From contig NZ_QLZR01000002.1 in NCBI RefSeq assembly GCF_003289955.1, forward strand, positions 744,001-808,000: a DNA stretch of 64,000 nt. Reading direction: 5' to 3'. This document shows positions 24,989 through 33,570 of the stretch, one piece after another (positions within the stretch are counted from its first letter, which is position 1; each line of letters starts with the position of its first letter). Source of the stretch: Planococcus halotolerans. Its GTDB lineage: Bacteria; Bacillota; Bacilli; Bacillales_A; Planococcaceae. Made by a program: the position numbers and the translations under genes. A model generated the notes under the pieces. The model was not told the origin of the DNA. It saw only the letters and a list, made by a program, of their open reading frames with translations, and did no database searches.

Positions 24989-26653
24989 ATGTCGTTTACG
25001 GATTTATCGATTGCTGCTGATGCGAAGATTTTGCCCATCCAGGAAATTGCGGAAAGGGCCGGAATTCCGGATGAAGCGCTGGAATTATACGGAAAATACA
25101 AAGCGAAAATAGATGTCAATTCATTGCCGGCGGCTGTCGGTTTAGGGAAAGTCGTGCTGGTGACGGCAATCAGCCCGACACCTGCGGGCGAAGGGAAATC
25201 CACGGTGACAGTCGGACTTGCTGATGCATTCAAGCAATTGAACGAATCGGTAATTGTGGCTTTGCGCGAACCTTCACTCGGACCAGTTATGGGTGTTAAA
25301 GGCGGCGCGACGGGTGGCGGATTTGCACAGGTGCTTCCGATGGAAGACATCAATCTGCATTTCACCGGCGATATCCACGCCATCACGTCTGCGAATAACG
25401 CGTTGGCGGCTTTTATTGATAACCACCTGCATCAAGGCAATTCCTTGAACATCGATCCGCGGCGAATTACTTGGAAGCGTACTTTGGACATTAACGACCG
25501 CGCGCTTCGCCAAGTAACGATTGGGCTTGGTGGACCGTCTGGTGGCATCCCTCGTCAGGACGGTTTCGATATTACAGTGGCTTCTGAAATTATGGCCGTG
25601 CTGTGCCTCGCGACGTCGCTGGAAGATTTAAAGGAACGTCTGGCAAGCATGGTGATTGGTTATACGTATGAAAGAATACCGGTTATGGTGCGTGATCTAG
25701 GTGTTGAGGGGGCGTTGACTTTATTGCTTAAGGAAGCTTTCAAACCGAATTTGGTGCAGACGATCGAAGGCACGCCTGCCATCATTCACGGCGGACCATT
25801 CGCGAACATCGCGCACGGATGCAACTCACTGATGGCCACGAACACGGCGAGACGGCTCGCGGACATTGTGGTTACTGAAGCGGGATTCGGCGCGGATCTG
25901 GGTGCTGAAAAATTCATGCACATTAAATCGCGCAAAGGCGGCTTCCATCCGGATGCGGTCGTGATTGTGGCGACGGTGCGGGCGTTGAAGATGCATGGCG
26001 GAGTTGAGAAATCGTTGCTTGGTGGCGCGGATGCGGATGCAGTGCGACGCGGCATGGTCAATCTGGCCAAACATGTGGATACGATTCGCCAGTTCGGCGT
26101 TGAGCCGGTGGTGGCATTGAACCGTTTTGTTGCCGATAGCGAGGAAGAAATTGCGGAGATTATGTCGTGGTGTGAGGCGGCTGACGTGCGTGTTGCGCTG
26201 ACGAATGTATGGGAAAAAGGCGGCGCCGGCGGTCTGGAACTTGCCGGTCTCGTGAAAGAGGAATTGGAGCGGCCGAAAGACTTTTCTCTGCTGTATGAGG
26301 AAAGCGATTCAGTTGAAGAGAAACTTCGTGTGATTGTGCAGAAAGTTTACGGCGGCGCTGATATTCAACTGACCGATAAAGCGCAGAAGCAGCTTGTGGA
26401 ATTGAAGAAATTTGGCTGGGATGCCCTGCCGATCTGCATGGCGAAGACGCAGTACTCGCTGTCCGATCAGCCGAAACTGCTCGGCCGCCCGGAAGGCTTT
26501 ACGGTGACGATCCGTGAAATTATGCCGAAACTTGGCGCGGGCTTTTTAGTGTGTTTGACGGGCGACATCATGACGATGCCCGGCTTGCCGAAGCAGCCGG
26601 CGGCGTTGAAGATGGATGTTGGGCCTGATGGTGAAGCTATTGGGTTGTTTTAG
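24989..26653 (+). CDS. fhs: Formate-tetrahydrofolate ligase
   Basis: A 554-aa enzyme that makes 10-formyl-THF from formate, ATP and THF, feeding one-carbon units to purines and formyl-Met. It is full length (family about 555). The phosphate-binding loop is TPAGEGKST at about 65-73, and other conserved stretches are seen ([49 protein letters not shown]). The ATG at 24989 follows a GTGGGAAAATGA region, a modest ribosome binding site. It is monocistronic, with a GC-rich terminator and then a 20-bp array. Confidence 0.96.
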   Translation: MSFTDLSIAADAKILPIQEIAERAGIPDEALELYGKYKAKIDVNSLPAAVGLGKVVLVTAISPTPAGEGKSTVTVGLADAFKQLNESVIVALREPSLGPVMGVKGGATGGGFAQVLPMEDINLHFTGDIHAITSANNALAAFIDNHLHQGNSLNIDPRRITWKRTLDINDRALRQVTIGLGGPSGGIPRQDGFDITVASEIMAVLCLATSLEDLKERLASMVIGYTYERIPVMVRDLGVEGALTLLLKEAFKPNLVQTIEGTPAIIHGGPFANIAHGCNSLMATNTARRLADIVVTEAGFGADLGAEKFMHIKSRKGGFHPDAVVIVATVRALKMHGGVEKSLLGGADADAVRRGMVNLAKHVDTIRQFGVEPVVALNRFVADSEEEIAEIMSWCEAADVRVALTNVWEKGGAGGLELAGLVKEELERPKDFSLLYEESDSVEEKLRVIVQKVYGGADIQLTDKAQKQLVELKKFGWDALPICMAKTQYSLSDQPKLLGRPEGFTVTIREIMPKLGAGFLVCLTGDIMTMPGLPKQPAALKMDVGPDGEAIGLF

Positions 26654-26690
26654 AATTTGAGAGTGTGTTTGTGTGATGTTGTGTTATTTT

Positions 26691-26722
26691 CCCCGGGGGC
26701 TTCGGCTTGCGGGGGTTTTTTT
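26691..26722 (+). terminator. Terminator of fhs
   Basis: GC-rich hairpin around a TTCGGC loop (CCCCGGGGGC...GCGGGGG) with T7 after it. Confidence 0.85.
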
Positions 26723-26748
26723 GTGGTGTGTTTTTTGGGGGGATTTGC

Positions 26749-26868
26749 TGAGCGCCCGATTATTTTTTTGAACGCCCGATTATCTTCCTGAGCGCCCGAT
26801 TATTTTTTTGAACGCCCGATTATTTTTTTGAGCGCCTGATTATCTTCCTGAGCGCCTGATTAATCCTC
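26749..26868. repeat. 20-bp tandem array, 6 units
   Basis: Units start at 26749 and every 20 bp after, of the form TGAGCGCCCGATTATTTTTT or TGAACGCCCGATTATCTTCC. The core TGAACGCCCGATTAT is the reverse complement of the core in the array at 261-700, and the same family recurs at 28089-28208. Confidence 0.95.
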
Positions 26869-26964
26869 CCCGCCCCTTTTCAAAAGGAAAATCGCCGTCA
26901 TTTTATCGGTTAAAGAGAAAAAACCACTCCCACTAACTCAAATACTGAAAGAAAGTGACAAATA

Positions 26965-26990
26965 GATGCTTTTCGCCCTGGCGAAAAGCG
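26965..26990. repeat. Dispersed hairpin, GATGCTTTTCGC-CCTG-GCGAAAAGC
   Basis: GCTTTTCGC (26968-26976) pairs with GCGAAAAGC (26981-26989), a perfect 9-bp stem. It is a member of the hairpin family seen at 19450 and 28297. Confidence 0.85.
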
Positions 26991-27054
26991 TAAAAGCCAA
27001 GCTTTACTTCAGCTAAATTATTTTTAGAATTTTTAAATAATATCGTTTCGGAAT

Positions 27055-27063
27055 GCTATAATT
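27055..27063 (+). promoter_or_regulatory. Extended -10 promoter of the NERD gene
   Basis: TGCTATAAT (TG at 27055-27056, TATAAT at 27058-27063) lies about 20 bp upstream of the likely start and after a gene-free A/T-rich stretch. No good -35 box is seen, which is common for extended -10 promoters. Confidence 0.55.
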
Positions 27064-27083
27064 TATTCACATGACAGAAAGAG

Positions 27084-28043
27084 GTGGCGATTATAAAAGA
27101 GCCGATTGAAATTTTGCCGCAGGGACAGGCCATTAAGTATTTTATTGCAAGGCCGCCGGAAAAGCACCCCAGGAAAGAATACCTCGAAAATCAGCTGCAT
27201 CGCAAAACGGCCGGCGAGCGTGGGGAAAATAAGATGCGGAAAAAATTTCAGGAGTTTCACCTGGACGAGAATTTTGCGGCGTTATGGGACATCGGCCTGA
27301 TAGACGGCGATTGGAAGACGCAGTTTGACGGGCTGGTAATGACGGAAAAGTGCATAATCATCCTCGACTCGAAGAATGTCAGCGAAGATCTCCACTTCGA
27401 TGAGAAGACGGGTGAATTTATTCGCATGGATTCGAAAGGGCAGCGGCTGATTCTGGATAATCCGGTGTTTCAGCTGAACAAGAATATACTGTTTTTGAGG
27501 CGCTGGCTCAGGAAGCGGAAAATCGATGTCCGTGTGAAGGGACTGATTGTGTATACAGCAAATCAGTGTCTGTTCCACTCGAAGCCGTCCGGCGCGCCGA
27601 TTTGCAAAACGTATCAGATGAACGACTATCTCTACAACATCCTTCATTCCCTTCCTCCAGATCCTACACCTTTGAAAGTCAATAAAATCAAGCGATTAAT
27701 CGAGGCCAGTCACTCGCCATATGTGCGAAGGCCGCTATGTGAAACGTATCAAATTGCATATAGCGACTTGCAAAAAGGCGTCTATTGCGCGAGTTGCAAG
27801 GGATACCAAGTGGTGCGCAGTAAACGGAATTGGGTGTGCCTCCGCTGCGGGGCGAAAAATTCGACTGCTCATCATTTTGCGCTGCAGGAGTATTTTTCGT
27901 TTGTGGATGACAGTGTTACGAATAAAGAATTTAGGGAGTTTTGTTTGTTGGAGTCTTCTGATGTAGCGAAAAGGATTTTGGTTCAGTATGACTTTGAAGT
28001 GTTTGGTGAAACCAAGTCACGACGATATCGAATAAAAGAATAA
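27084..28043 (+). CDS. NERD domain protein with C-terminal zinc ribbon
   Basis: A 319-aa protein with an N-terminal NERD (nuclease-related) domain at about 50-170: GERGENKMRKKF, DGDWKTQFDGLVMTEKCIIILDSKN, matching the Asp...(D/E)-x-K core of restriction-like folds. A C-terminal four-cysteine zinc ribbon is seen: YCASCKGYQ and VCLRCGAKN. NERD proteins are thought to act on nucleic acids; no function is fixed. The start is unclear. GTG at 27084 has only AGAAAGAG upstream, while AGAGGTGG would suit an unusual ATT at 27090. The gene is bracketed by two arrays of the same repeat family. Confidence 0.85.
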   Translation: MAIIKEPIEILPQGQAIKYFIARPPEKHPRKEYLENQLHRKTAGERGENKMRKKFQEFHLDENFAALWDIGLIDGDWKTQFDGLVMTEKCIIILDSKNVSEDLHFDEKTGEFIRMDSKGQRLILDNPVFQLNKNILFLRRWLRKRKIDVRVKGLIVYTANQCLFHSKPSGAPICKTYQMNDYLYNILHSLPPDPTPLKVNKIKRLIEASHSPYVRRPLCETYQIAYSDLQKGVYCASCKGYQVVRSKRNWVCLRCGAKNSTAHHFALQEYFSFVDDSVTNKEFREFCLLESSDVAKRILVQYDFEVFGETKSRRYRIKE

Positions 28044-28088
28044 TCATGATCGCCGTCTAAAAACGGCGTTTTTTTATGCCCGAATTGC

Positions 28089-28208
28089 TGAACGCCCGAT
28101 TATTTCCCTGAGCGCCGGATTATTCTCCTGAGCGCCCGATTATTCTCCTGAACGCCCGATTATTCTCCTGAGCGCCCGATTATTCTCCTGAACGCTGAAA
28201 TAATTTCT
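28089..28208. repeat. 20-bp tandem array, 6 units
   Basis: Units start at 28089, 28109, 28129, 28149, 28169 and 28189, as TGAACGCCCGATTATTCTCC or TGAGCGCCCGATTATTCTCC; the last is degenerate. Same family and orientation as 26749-26868. Confidence 0.95.
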
Positions 28209-28253
28209 ACAAGCTATTTCGCCTCCCCAAAATTAGCCTCCAACCCTCCTTTC

Positions 28254-28474
28254 AAAGCCAAATCACCTTCTTACACTCACCCAAAACCTCAATTTGATGC
28301 TTTTCGCAGGCGAAAAGCGATTAAAAGCTTTAAAAAACACTAAAAGTCATCACCACTTTCTCCTGTTTATCCATTAGATGAAAACTTCCCCACTCCACCC
28401 AACTCCAAAGCCAAATCACCCTCTCACACCCCCCAAAAAATTACATGCTTATCGCAGGCAAAAAGCGATTAAAA
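28254..28474. repeat. Two imperfect copies of a 70-bp unit containing the dispersed hairpin
   Basis: Copy A is 28254-28326 and copy B is 28407-28474. Both start AAAGCCAAATCACC and end with hairpin-like sequence followed by AAAGCGATTAAAA. Copy A keeps a perfect GCTTTTCG/CGAAAAGC stem (28299-28318); in copy B the stem is eroded (CTTATCGCAGGCAAAAAGC). No gene is seen between 28044 and 28533 apart from these repeats and the Hsp20 terminator. Confidence 0.8.
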
Positions 28475-28478
28475 ACAA

Positions 28479-28509
28479 AAAGCCGCACCCACAACACGGG
28501 TGCAGCTTT
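28479..28509 (-). terminator. Terminator of the Hsp20 gene
   Basis: AAAGCCGCACCC (28479-28490) pairs with GGGTGCAGCTTT (28498-28509), followed on the reverse strand by a T run. Confidence 0.85.
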
Positions 28510-28533
28510 AAAACTCGCTATTCATGCGGTCAC

Positions 28534-28965
28534 TCACTCCAGCCGGATCTGCTTTCCTTTTTTCTTCTCGTCGTCACGCGATTTTGGAACTTCCAGCTGT
28601 AGCATGCCGTCCTTGAACGATCCGGTAATTGCATCGTCGTCGATGTCGCCTACGTAGAAGCTCCGCTTGAAGGAACCGTATGACCGCTCTTTGCGGATGT
28701 AGTGGCCGTCTTCGTCTTTCGATTCTTTATTTTCTTCGCGCGTACCTTCGATTTCCAGATAGCCGTCGCGGTACTCGACTTTCACGTCGTCCTTGGAGAA
28801 GCCGGGGACGTCCATCTTCATCTCGTACCCATTATCGGTTTCCTTGATGTCGACATTTGGGTAATGGGATTCCCGGAAGAACCGGTCGAACAAATCGGTC
28901 TCAAATCCACTTTCAAACAAACTTGGGAAGAAATCGTCGCGTTTGCTTGGCAATAATCTTCTCAT
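28534..28965 (-). CDS. Hsp20/alpha-crystallin small heat-shock protein
   Basis: The frame is open to 29082, but ATG at 28965 (MRRLLPSKRDDFFPSLF) has GGAGGCG upstream and gives 143 aa, the normal size. The alpha-crystallin domain spans about residues 40-135, with the hallmark MKMDVPGFSKDDVKVEYRDG near its start and GSFKDGMLQLEVPK near its end; the C-terminal tail is basic with a short IRL motif for oligomer contacts. It is an ATP-independent holdase. No CIRCE element is seen upstream, so control by HrcA is not indicated. Confidence 0.93.
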   Translation of the reverse strand: MRRLLPSKRDDFFPSLFESGFETDLFDRFFRESHYPNVDIKETDNGYEMKMDVPGFSKDDVKVEYRDGYLEIEGTREENKESKDEDGHYIRKERSYGSFKRSFYVGDIDDDAITGSFKDGMLQLEVPKSRDDEKKKGKQIRLE

Positions 28966-29199
28966 AGCTGGCTCGCCTCCATTGGAATAGTTTTTAAAAC
29001 CATTGGCTACGGCAACTCTCCGATTATCCTGATCTGAACCGTTTGGCCAATCCCTCCCTTTTTGTGTGTAATCTGTTTTCAATAAAAATTATATTCAAAA
29101 TCAGTTTGGTGTCAATTGAAAAACATCAAAAAAATGCGGTGTTGTGGGGGTTTTGGCTTTGGATAACATGCTGTTTTTGCAACCGGTAATCTCAAGACG

Positions 29200-29607
29200 C
29201 TACTCTAATATCTCCCGAATAACCTCTCTTGCTCCATCGTTTTTCAGCTTATAAATTCCAACTGTCTTATCTGTTTGAAACATGTCAAAGTCGTCACCGA
29301 AATTCAGCCACAATCTTAAAGTATCAGTTGATCCATCCTTGTAAACCATCCTTACTTTATAATCTTCAAATCGCGTCACTTCGTACGCACCATTTTCATG
29401 ACCGGCTTTATTGACTGATTGTATAAAATCCTCAATTTCTTCCTGATCATCAATCAAAACTGCTTCTCCAAATTCATCGTTCGCAGAATCATAAACCGAT
29501 ACTTCCAGCTGGACCGGGACTTCTTTAAAGTCATGGAATGAGAAGACGAGGTTAGTAATAAGCAAAAGAACGCCTGACACTAGCAATATTAGTAAAAGCT
29601 TCTTCAT
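29200..29607 (-). CDS. Hypothetical secreted or membrane-anchored protein, 135 aa
   Basis: The N-terminus is a hydrophobic signal anchor (KKLLLILLVSGVLLLITNLVF) with no lipobox cysteine. The rest is a soluble alpha/beta domain of about 105 residues (FEDYKVRMVYKDGSTDTLRLW, TDKTVGIYKLKNDGAREVI) whose fold recalls small extracytoplasmic domains of Bacilli, but no family is recognised. GAGGAGACTTGCC before the ATG supports the start. It is monocistronic. Confidence 0.75.
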   Translation of the reverse strand: MKKLLLILLVSGVLLLITNLVFSFHDFKEVPVQLEVSVYDSANDEFGEAVLIDDQEEIEDFIQSVNKAGHENGAYEVTRFEDYKVRMVYKDGSTDTLRLWLNFGDDFDMFQTDKTVGIYKLKNDGAREVIREILE

Positions 29608-29720
29608 GGCAAGTCTCCTCTTTATTCGTTTAGACGTTAGAACTTGTGAATTGGTTACATCTAAATCATATGACAGTCACCCACAAATAATGCCTATTTA
29701 CCGCTCGGGATAAAATACAT

Positions 29721-29760
29721 AAAAAACCGTACCCGGGAGCCTTAGAGGCTTTGGATACGG
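29721..29760 (-). terminator. Terminator of the GGDEF-EAL gene
   Basis: CCGTACCC...GGATACGG with an inner AGCC/GGCT helix, and T6 on the reverse strand. Confidence 0.8.
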
Positions 29761-29851
29761 CATATTATATAAGAAAATCCCACTCTTAATCGGTACATTC
29801 ACTCTATCAGTACTACCACGCTAATATATGGGTGCTATTTTTCGTTTGGCA

Positions 29852-31966
29852 CTACCAAAATTTCTTGGGTGTATTAGTCAGTTTATGCATTTCAACTGGT
29901 AAAGGGCGACTGAAGAAATAACCTTGTCCTCCATCACAATTCTCTTCCCTTAGATAAGTCAATTGTATTTCATCTTCAATTCCTTCGGCAGTGACATCCA
30001 TATTCAATTTATGAGCCAGCGATATGATGGTCGATGTAATTTCCTTACCGTTTAAATCGTGGCTGATATCTCCGATAAAACTGCGATCGATTTTTACACG
30101 ATTAAAGGAGAACTGTCTTAAATAGCTGAGTGAAGTGTAACCTGTTCCAAAATCATCGATGGATATTGAAATGCCTAAGGACTTTAAGTTCGCCAGACTT
30201 TCTTTAAGTGTTTCAGTATTTTCCATTAAAATGCTTTCTGTGACTTCAAGCTCCAACCATTCAGCATCCAGTCCTGTTTCTTCGAGTGTTTTTTTAACTG
30301 TCTGTAAAAAATTCGGGTGCTGCAGCTGAATTGTCGAGATGTTCACACAAATCTTAAAAGGGTGTATCCCTTCTTCTTGCCAAGCCTTGTTCTGTGAACA
30401 GGCGGTGTGTAGAACCCAAGTGCCTATTGAAATGATATGGCCGCTTTCTTCGGAAACCGGTATAAACTGATCAGGTGGCACCATCCCCAAATCCGGATGA
30501 TTCCAGCGGATCAACGCTTCCATTGCACTAAGTTCTCCGGTTTTCAAATTTGTTATAGGCTGATAATGAAGAACAAATTCCTGGTGGTCGATTGCTGACC
30601 TCAGCCCTTCTTCAATTGCCAGTTTATAGGCAGTGTTTTGGTCAAGCTCCTCTGAGTAAACGGTAAAACTGTTCTTTCCATATTTTTTTGTGTGATACAT
30701 GGCTATATCCGCTTTTTTGACCAGTTCATCGACACTTTCTCCAATCCCTTTACTAAAAGCGATGCCGATGCTTGCCGAAATAGACAAGGAATGACCGTTT
30801 ATATCAAAAGGCTCCACGAGTACTTGGTTAAGGCGTTCAGCCATTTTAATGCTTTCTTCCTCTCCAGTATTCGGCAGCAGAATGGCAAATTCATCTCCGG
30901 CAAATCTTCCGACCGTATCTGTAAGCCGGACATTCTCTGACAATCTTTTTGAAACAATTTTTAAAAATTCATCTCCCAGATGGTGGCCCAATGAATCGTT
31001 AATGAACTTGAAGCGGTCTAAATCGAGGAAAAGGACAGCAGTCGGCTTTCCGTTCAGTTCTGAAAAATTTAATATTTGTGTTAGACGGTCCTCAAATAAC
31101 TTTCGATTCGGCAGCTTTGTCAGTGAATCGAAGAAAATAAGTTCCTCCATGACTTTTTTATGTTCAATTCGTTCTGTAATGTCTTTTGCAATGCCATAGA
31201 CCCCGACAATTTCTCCGGCCTGTTTCACTGGGAATTTTGTGATTTCAATGTTCTTTCGCTTGCCATCTTTATCAAGCATTGTAATATCATGATTATTAGG
31301 AATCCCTTTTGCTGCTTGCCCAAAATATTCTTGGGTAACTTCCATATCTTCGGGTACGATAAATGGCGAGAAACTCATCTCCATCAATTCCTGTTTGGAA
31401 TACCCCGTAAGCTCCTCGCACGCTGGATTTAAATCTGTAAAATTGCCTTCCAGGTCAAAGGTGAAGACTGCATCAGGATTGTTATAAAAAAGGGATTCAA
31501 AGCGTTCCTGGTTCTCCCTAAGCTTGAGGTCTGCAATAACTTCCCCTGTCACTTCAAATACGGAACCGAACAGGAAGGATTGTCCATTTTTAAAGATCTT
31601 TTTCGAATGAACCTCAATATAAATCATTTCACCATCTTTTTTGTATAGCCGCAATCGGTAACGTGCATAGGTCTCTTGGTTTTCTTCACTGTTAAGAATT
31701 CTATCTTTTACTATGAATAAGTCATCTGGATGGATAAGTTTGTTCAGCTGCTTTTCATCATTTAGCATTTCCTCTTCTGAATAGCCAGTCAGTACACAAA
31801 AATGCTTGTTTACGTACGAGAAAGACCAGTCATTTAAGATATACATGCTAACAGGTGAATGCTGAACCATCACTTCAAACATATCCTTATAGAATGCAGC
31901 ATCCAGTTGTGTCTGCTCCCCTTTCAATTTCATAATCAATTCGTTTTCTTCCTCTGTCATTTTCAA
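29852..31966 (-). CDS. PAS-PAS-GGDEF-EAL cyclic-di-GMP enzyme
   Basis: The frame opens at ATG 31981, but that ATG lies within ATGGAGG, which looks like the ribosome binding site itself; TTG at 31966 is therefore preferred. Two PAS domains (about 20-140 and 150-270; LNDWSFSYVNKHFCVLTGYSEEE and GVYGIAKDITERIEHKK) precede a GGDEF domain with the motif AGDEF in GRFAGDEFAIL, and an EAL domain (SAMEALIRWNHP, ESILMEN, DDFGTGYTSLSYL). The Gly-to-Ala change is tolerated in some active diguanylate cyclases, and EAL catalytic acids look intact, so phosphodiesterase activity is likely. No membrane helix is seen. A long A/T-rich upstream region probably carries its promoter. Confidence 0.92.
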   Translation of the reverse strand: MKMTEEENELIMKLKGEQTQLDAAFYKDMFEVMVQHSPVSMYILNDWSFSYVNKHFCVLTGYSEEEMLNDEKQLNKLIHPDDLFIVKDRILNSEENQETYARYRLRLYKKDGEMIYIEVHSKKIFKNGQSFLFGSVFEVTGEVIADLKLRENQERFESLFYNNPDAVFTFDLEGNFTDLNPACEELTGYSKQELMEMSFSPFIVPEDMEVTQEYFGQAAKGIPNNHDITMLDKDGKRKNIEITKFPVKQAGEIVGVYGIAKDITERIEHKKVMEELIFFDSLTKLPNRKLFEDRLTQILNFSELNGKPTAVLFLDLDRFKFINDSLGHHLGDEFLKIVSKRLSENVRLTDTVGRFAGDEFAILLPNTGEEESIKMAERLNQVLVEPFDINGHSLSISASIGIAFSKGIGESVDELVKKADIAMYHTKKYGKNSFTVYSEELDQNTAYKLAIEEGLRSAIDHQEFVLHYQPITNLKTGELSAMEALIRWNHPDLGMVPPDQFIPVSEESGHIISIGTWVLHTACSQNKAWQEEGIHPFKICVNISTIQLQHPNFLQTVKKTLEETGLDAEWLELEVTESILMENTETLKESLANLKSLGISISIDDFGTGYTSLSYLRQFSFNRVKIDRSFIGDISHDLNGKEITSTIISLAHKLNMDVTAEGIEDEIQLTYLREENCDGGQGYFFSRPLPVEMHKLTNTPKKFW

Positions 31967-31981
31967 TATGTTGACCTCCAC

Positions 31982-32500
31982 TAGCTTTAATAATCATAGA
32001 CATAAGCAATATAGAATTCCTTACACAAGGGGTTTTTTCACTTTTACTTTTATTGATTCAACTAAATTATTCAAAGCTTTATTTAAATAAGTCATGAATT
32101 TATGTAAATTTGATAAAAAGTCTAACTGAATATTGACATTTTCAAAATACCAATACTTAAGTCCTTTATACTTTTTTTACATATAAGAATTATAGACTTT
32201 TATCTTATTTTAAAAATGGGCAAAATATACTAATTAGTTTTTTCATTTCCATTTATAACCTAAATCATCTATTACACATTCAAAGAAATTTAGTCGACTT
32301 CTGTTTAGTTCACAGTTATTGATGCAAATCCGTCTATCCGACATTTGATAAATATACAAAGACTATATATTCTAAAATTTTTTAAGTTTATAACCAAGTT
32401 AGCTGGTCAGAATAAAAGGTTTTATTGTATAATGATTTCATACTCTAATTGAGTGAATTATTTGAGAACAAAATTTCTTTATGGAAGGAATCGATGATAG
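31982..32500. other. Gene-free A/T-rich region between divergent genes
   Basis: No gene, repeat or riboswitch is recognised in these 519 bp. It separates the reverse-strand GGDEF-EAL gene from the forward LLM gene. A TATAAT at 32428-32433 is a plausible -10 box for the LLM gene, without an obvious -35. The base composition is markedly more A/T-rich than the flanking genes. Confidence 0.6.
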
Positions 32501-33559
32501 ATGAAATATGGATTTTGGCTGCCGATATTCGGCGGATGGCTGCGCAATGTGGAAGATGAGAATATGCCGGCGACTTTTGACTATGCGAAACAAGTGGTGC
32601 AGTCGGCTGAACAATGGGGTTATGATACGACGCTGATCGCTGAATTGAATTTGAATGATATTAAAGGTATGGAAGCTGATTCGCTGGAGGCTTGGTCAAC
32701 GGCGGCTGGACTTGCGGCAGTGACGGAGAAGATTGAGATTATGACGGCAATCCGTCCGGCTTTCCATAACCCGGCGGTGACGGCGAAAATGGCGGCGAAT
32801 ATCGACCGGATTTCGAATGGCCGTTTCACGCTGAATGTCGTGTCTGCCTGGTGGGCGGAAGAAGCGCGCCAATACGGCGGCCAGTTTACCGAGCATGACG
32901 AACGCTACGAACGGACGGATGAATTCCTCCAAGTAATGAAAGGCATGTGGACGCAAGACGAGTTTTCATTCAAAGGGAAATACTATGATATCCAGAATGC
33001 GCGGCTTTCACCGAAACCGGTTCAACGCCCGAACCCTATTCTGTACGCTGGGGGCGAAAGTCCGCGCGGCAAGAAGTCGATTGTGGAAGGCTGCGACGCT
33101 TACGTAATGCACGGCGGCACGGTTGAAGAAATCCAGGCGAAAATCGATGACATGAAGAATTTGCGTAAAGCAGCCGGCAAATCGCCGCTTCAGTCATTCG
33201 GAATGGCGGCTTATGTCGTATGCCGGGATACGGAAGAAGAAGTCGCTGCGGAATACGCGCGCATTGTGGATATGAAAGAGTCGAGCGGCTATGTCGGCTA
33301 TGACGATTTCGTCAGTAAATCACAGCTGGAGCAGCAAGTAAAATTGGAGGATTATTCGGTGTCCAACCGCGGCTTGCGCCCGAATCTGATTGGAACACCG
33401 GAACAGATTGCCGACCGTATCCTCGCTTATGAAGAGGCCGGCCTTGATTTATTGCTGCTGCAGTTTTCACCGCAGCTGGAGGAAATGGAACGCTTTTCGA
33501 AAAAAGTGATGCCGCTGGTTGAACAAAAACGCGAAGCGCTGCAGGCGCTTTCGAACTAA
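32501..33559 (+). CDS. LLM-class flavin monooxygenase (SfnG/SsuD-like)
   Basis: A 352-aa FMNH2-dependent monooxygenase of the bacterial luciferase-like superfamily. Family features: MKYGFWLPIFGGWLRN at the N-terminus, IRPAFHNPAVTAKMAANID, VVSAWWAEEARQYGG, EHDERYERTDEF and LSPKPVQRPNPILYAGG. It most resembles dimethylsulfone and alkanesulfonate monooxygenases, which release sulfite for sulfur scavenging, but no ssu transporter or flavin reductase is adjacent. GGAAGGAATCG lies upstream of the ATG. The next gene starts 11 bp later, so the pair is an operon. Confidence 0.88.
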   Translation: MKYGFWLPIFGGWLRNVEDENMPATFDYAKQVVQSAEQWGYDTTLIAELNLNDIKGMEADSLEAWSTAAGLAAVTEKIEIMTAIRPAFHNPAVTAKMAANIDRISNGRFTLNVVSAWWAEEARQYGGQFTEHDERYERTDEFLQVMKGMWTQDEFSFKGKYYDIQNARLSPKPVQRPNPILYAGGESPRGKKSIVEGCDAYVMHGGTVEEIQAKIDDMKNLRKAAGKSPLQSFGMAAYVVCRDTEEEVAAEYARIVDMKESSGYVGYDDFVSKSQLEQQVKLEDYSVSNRGLRPNLIGTPEQIADRILAYEEAGLDLLLLQFSPQLEEMERFSKKVMPLVEQKREALQALSN

Positions 33560-33570
33560 GGAGTTTTTAG

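Noticed and set aside
31982-32500. SAM or other riboswitch before the LLM gene
   Set aside because: No recognisable paired core was found in this A/T-rich stretch.
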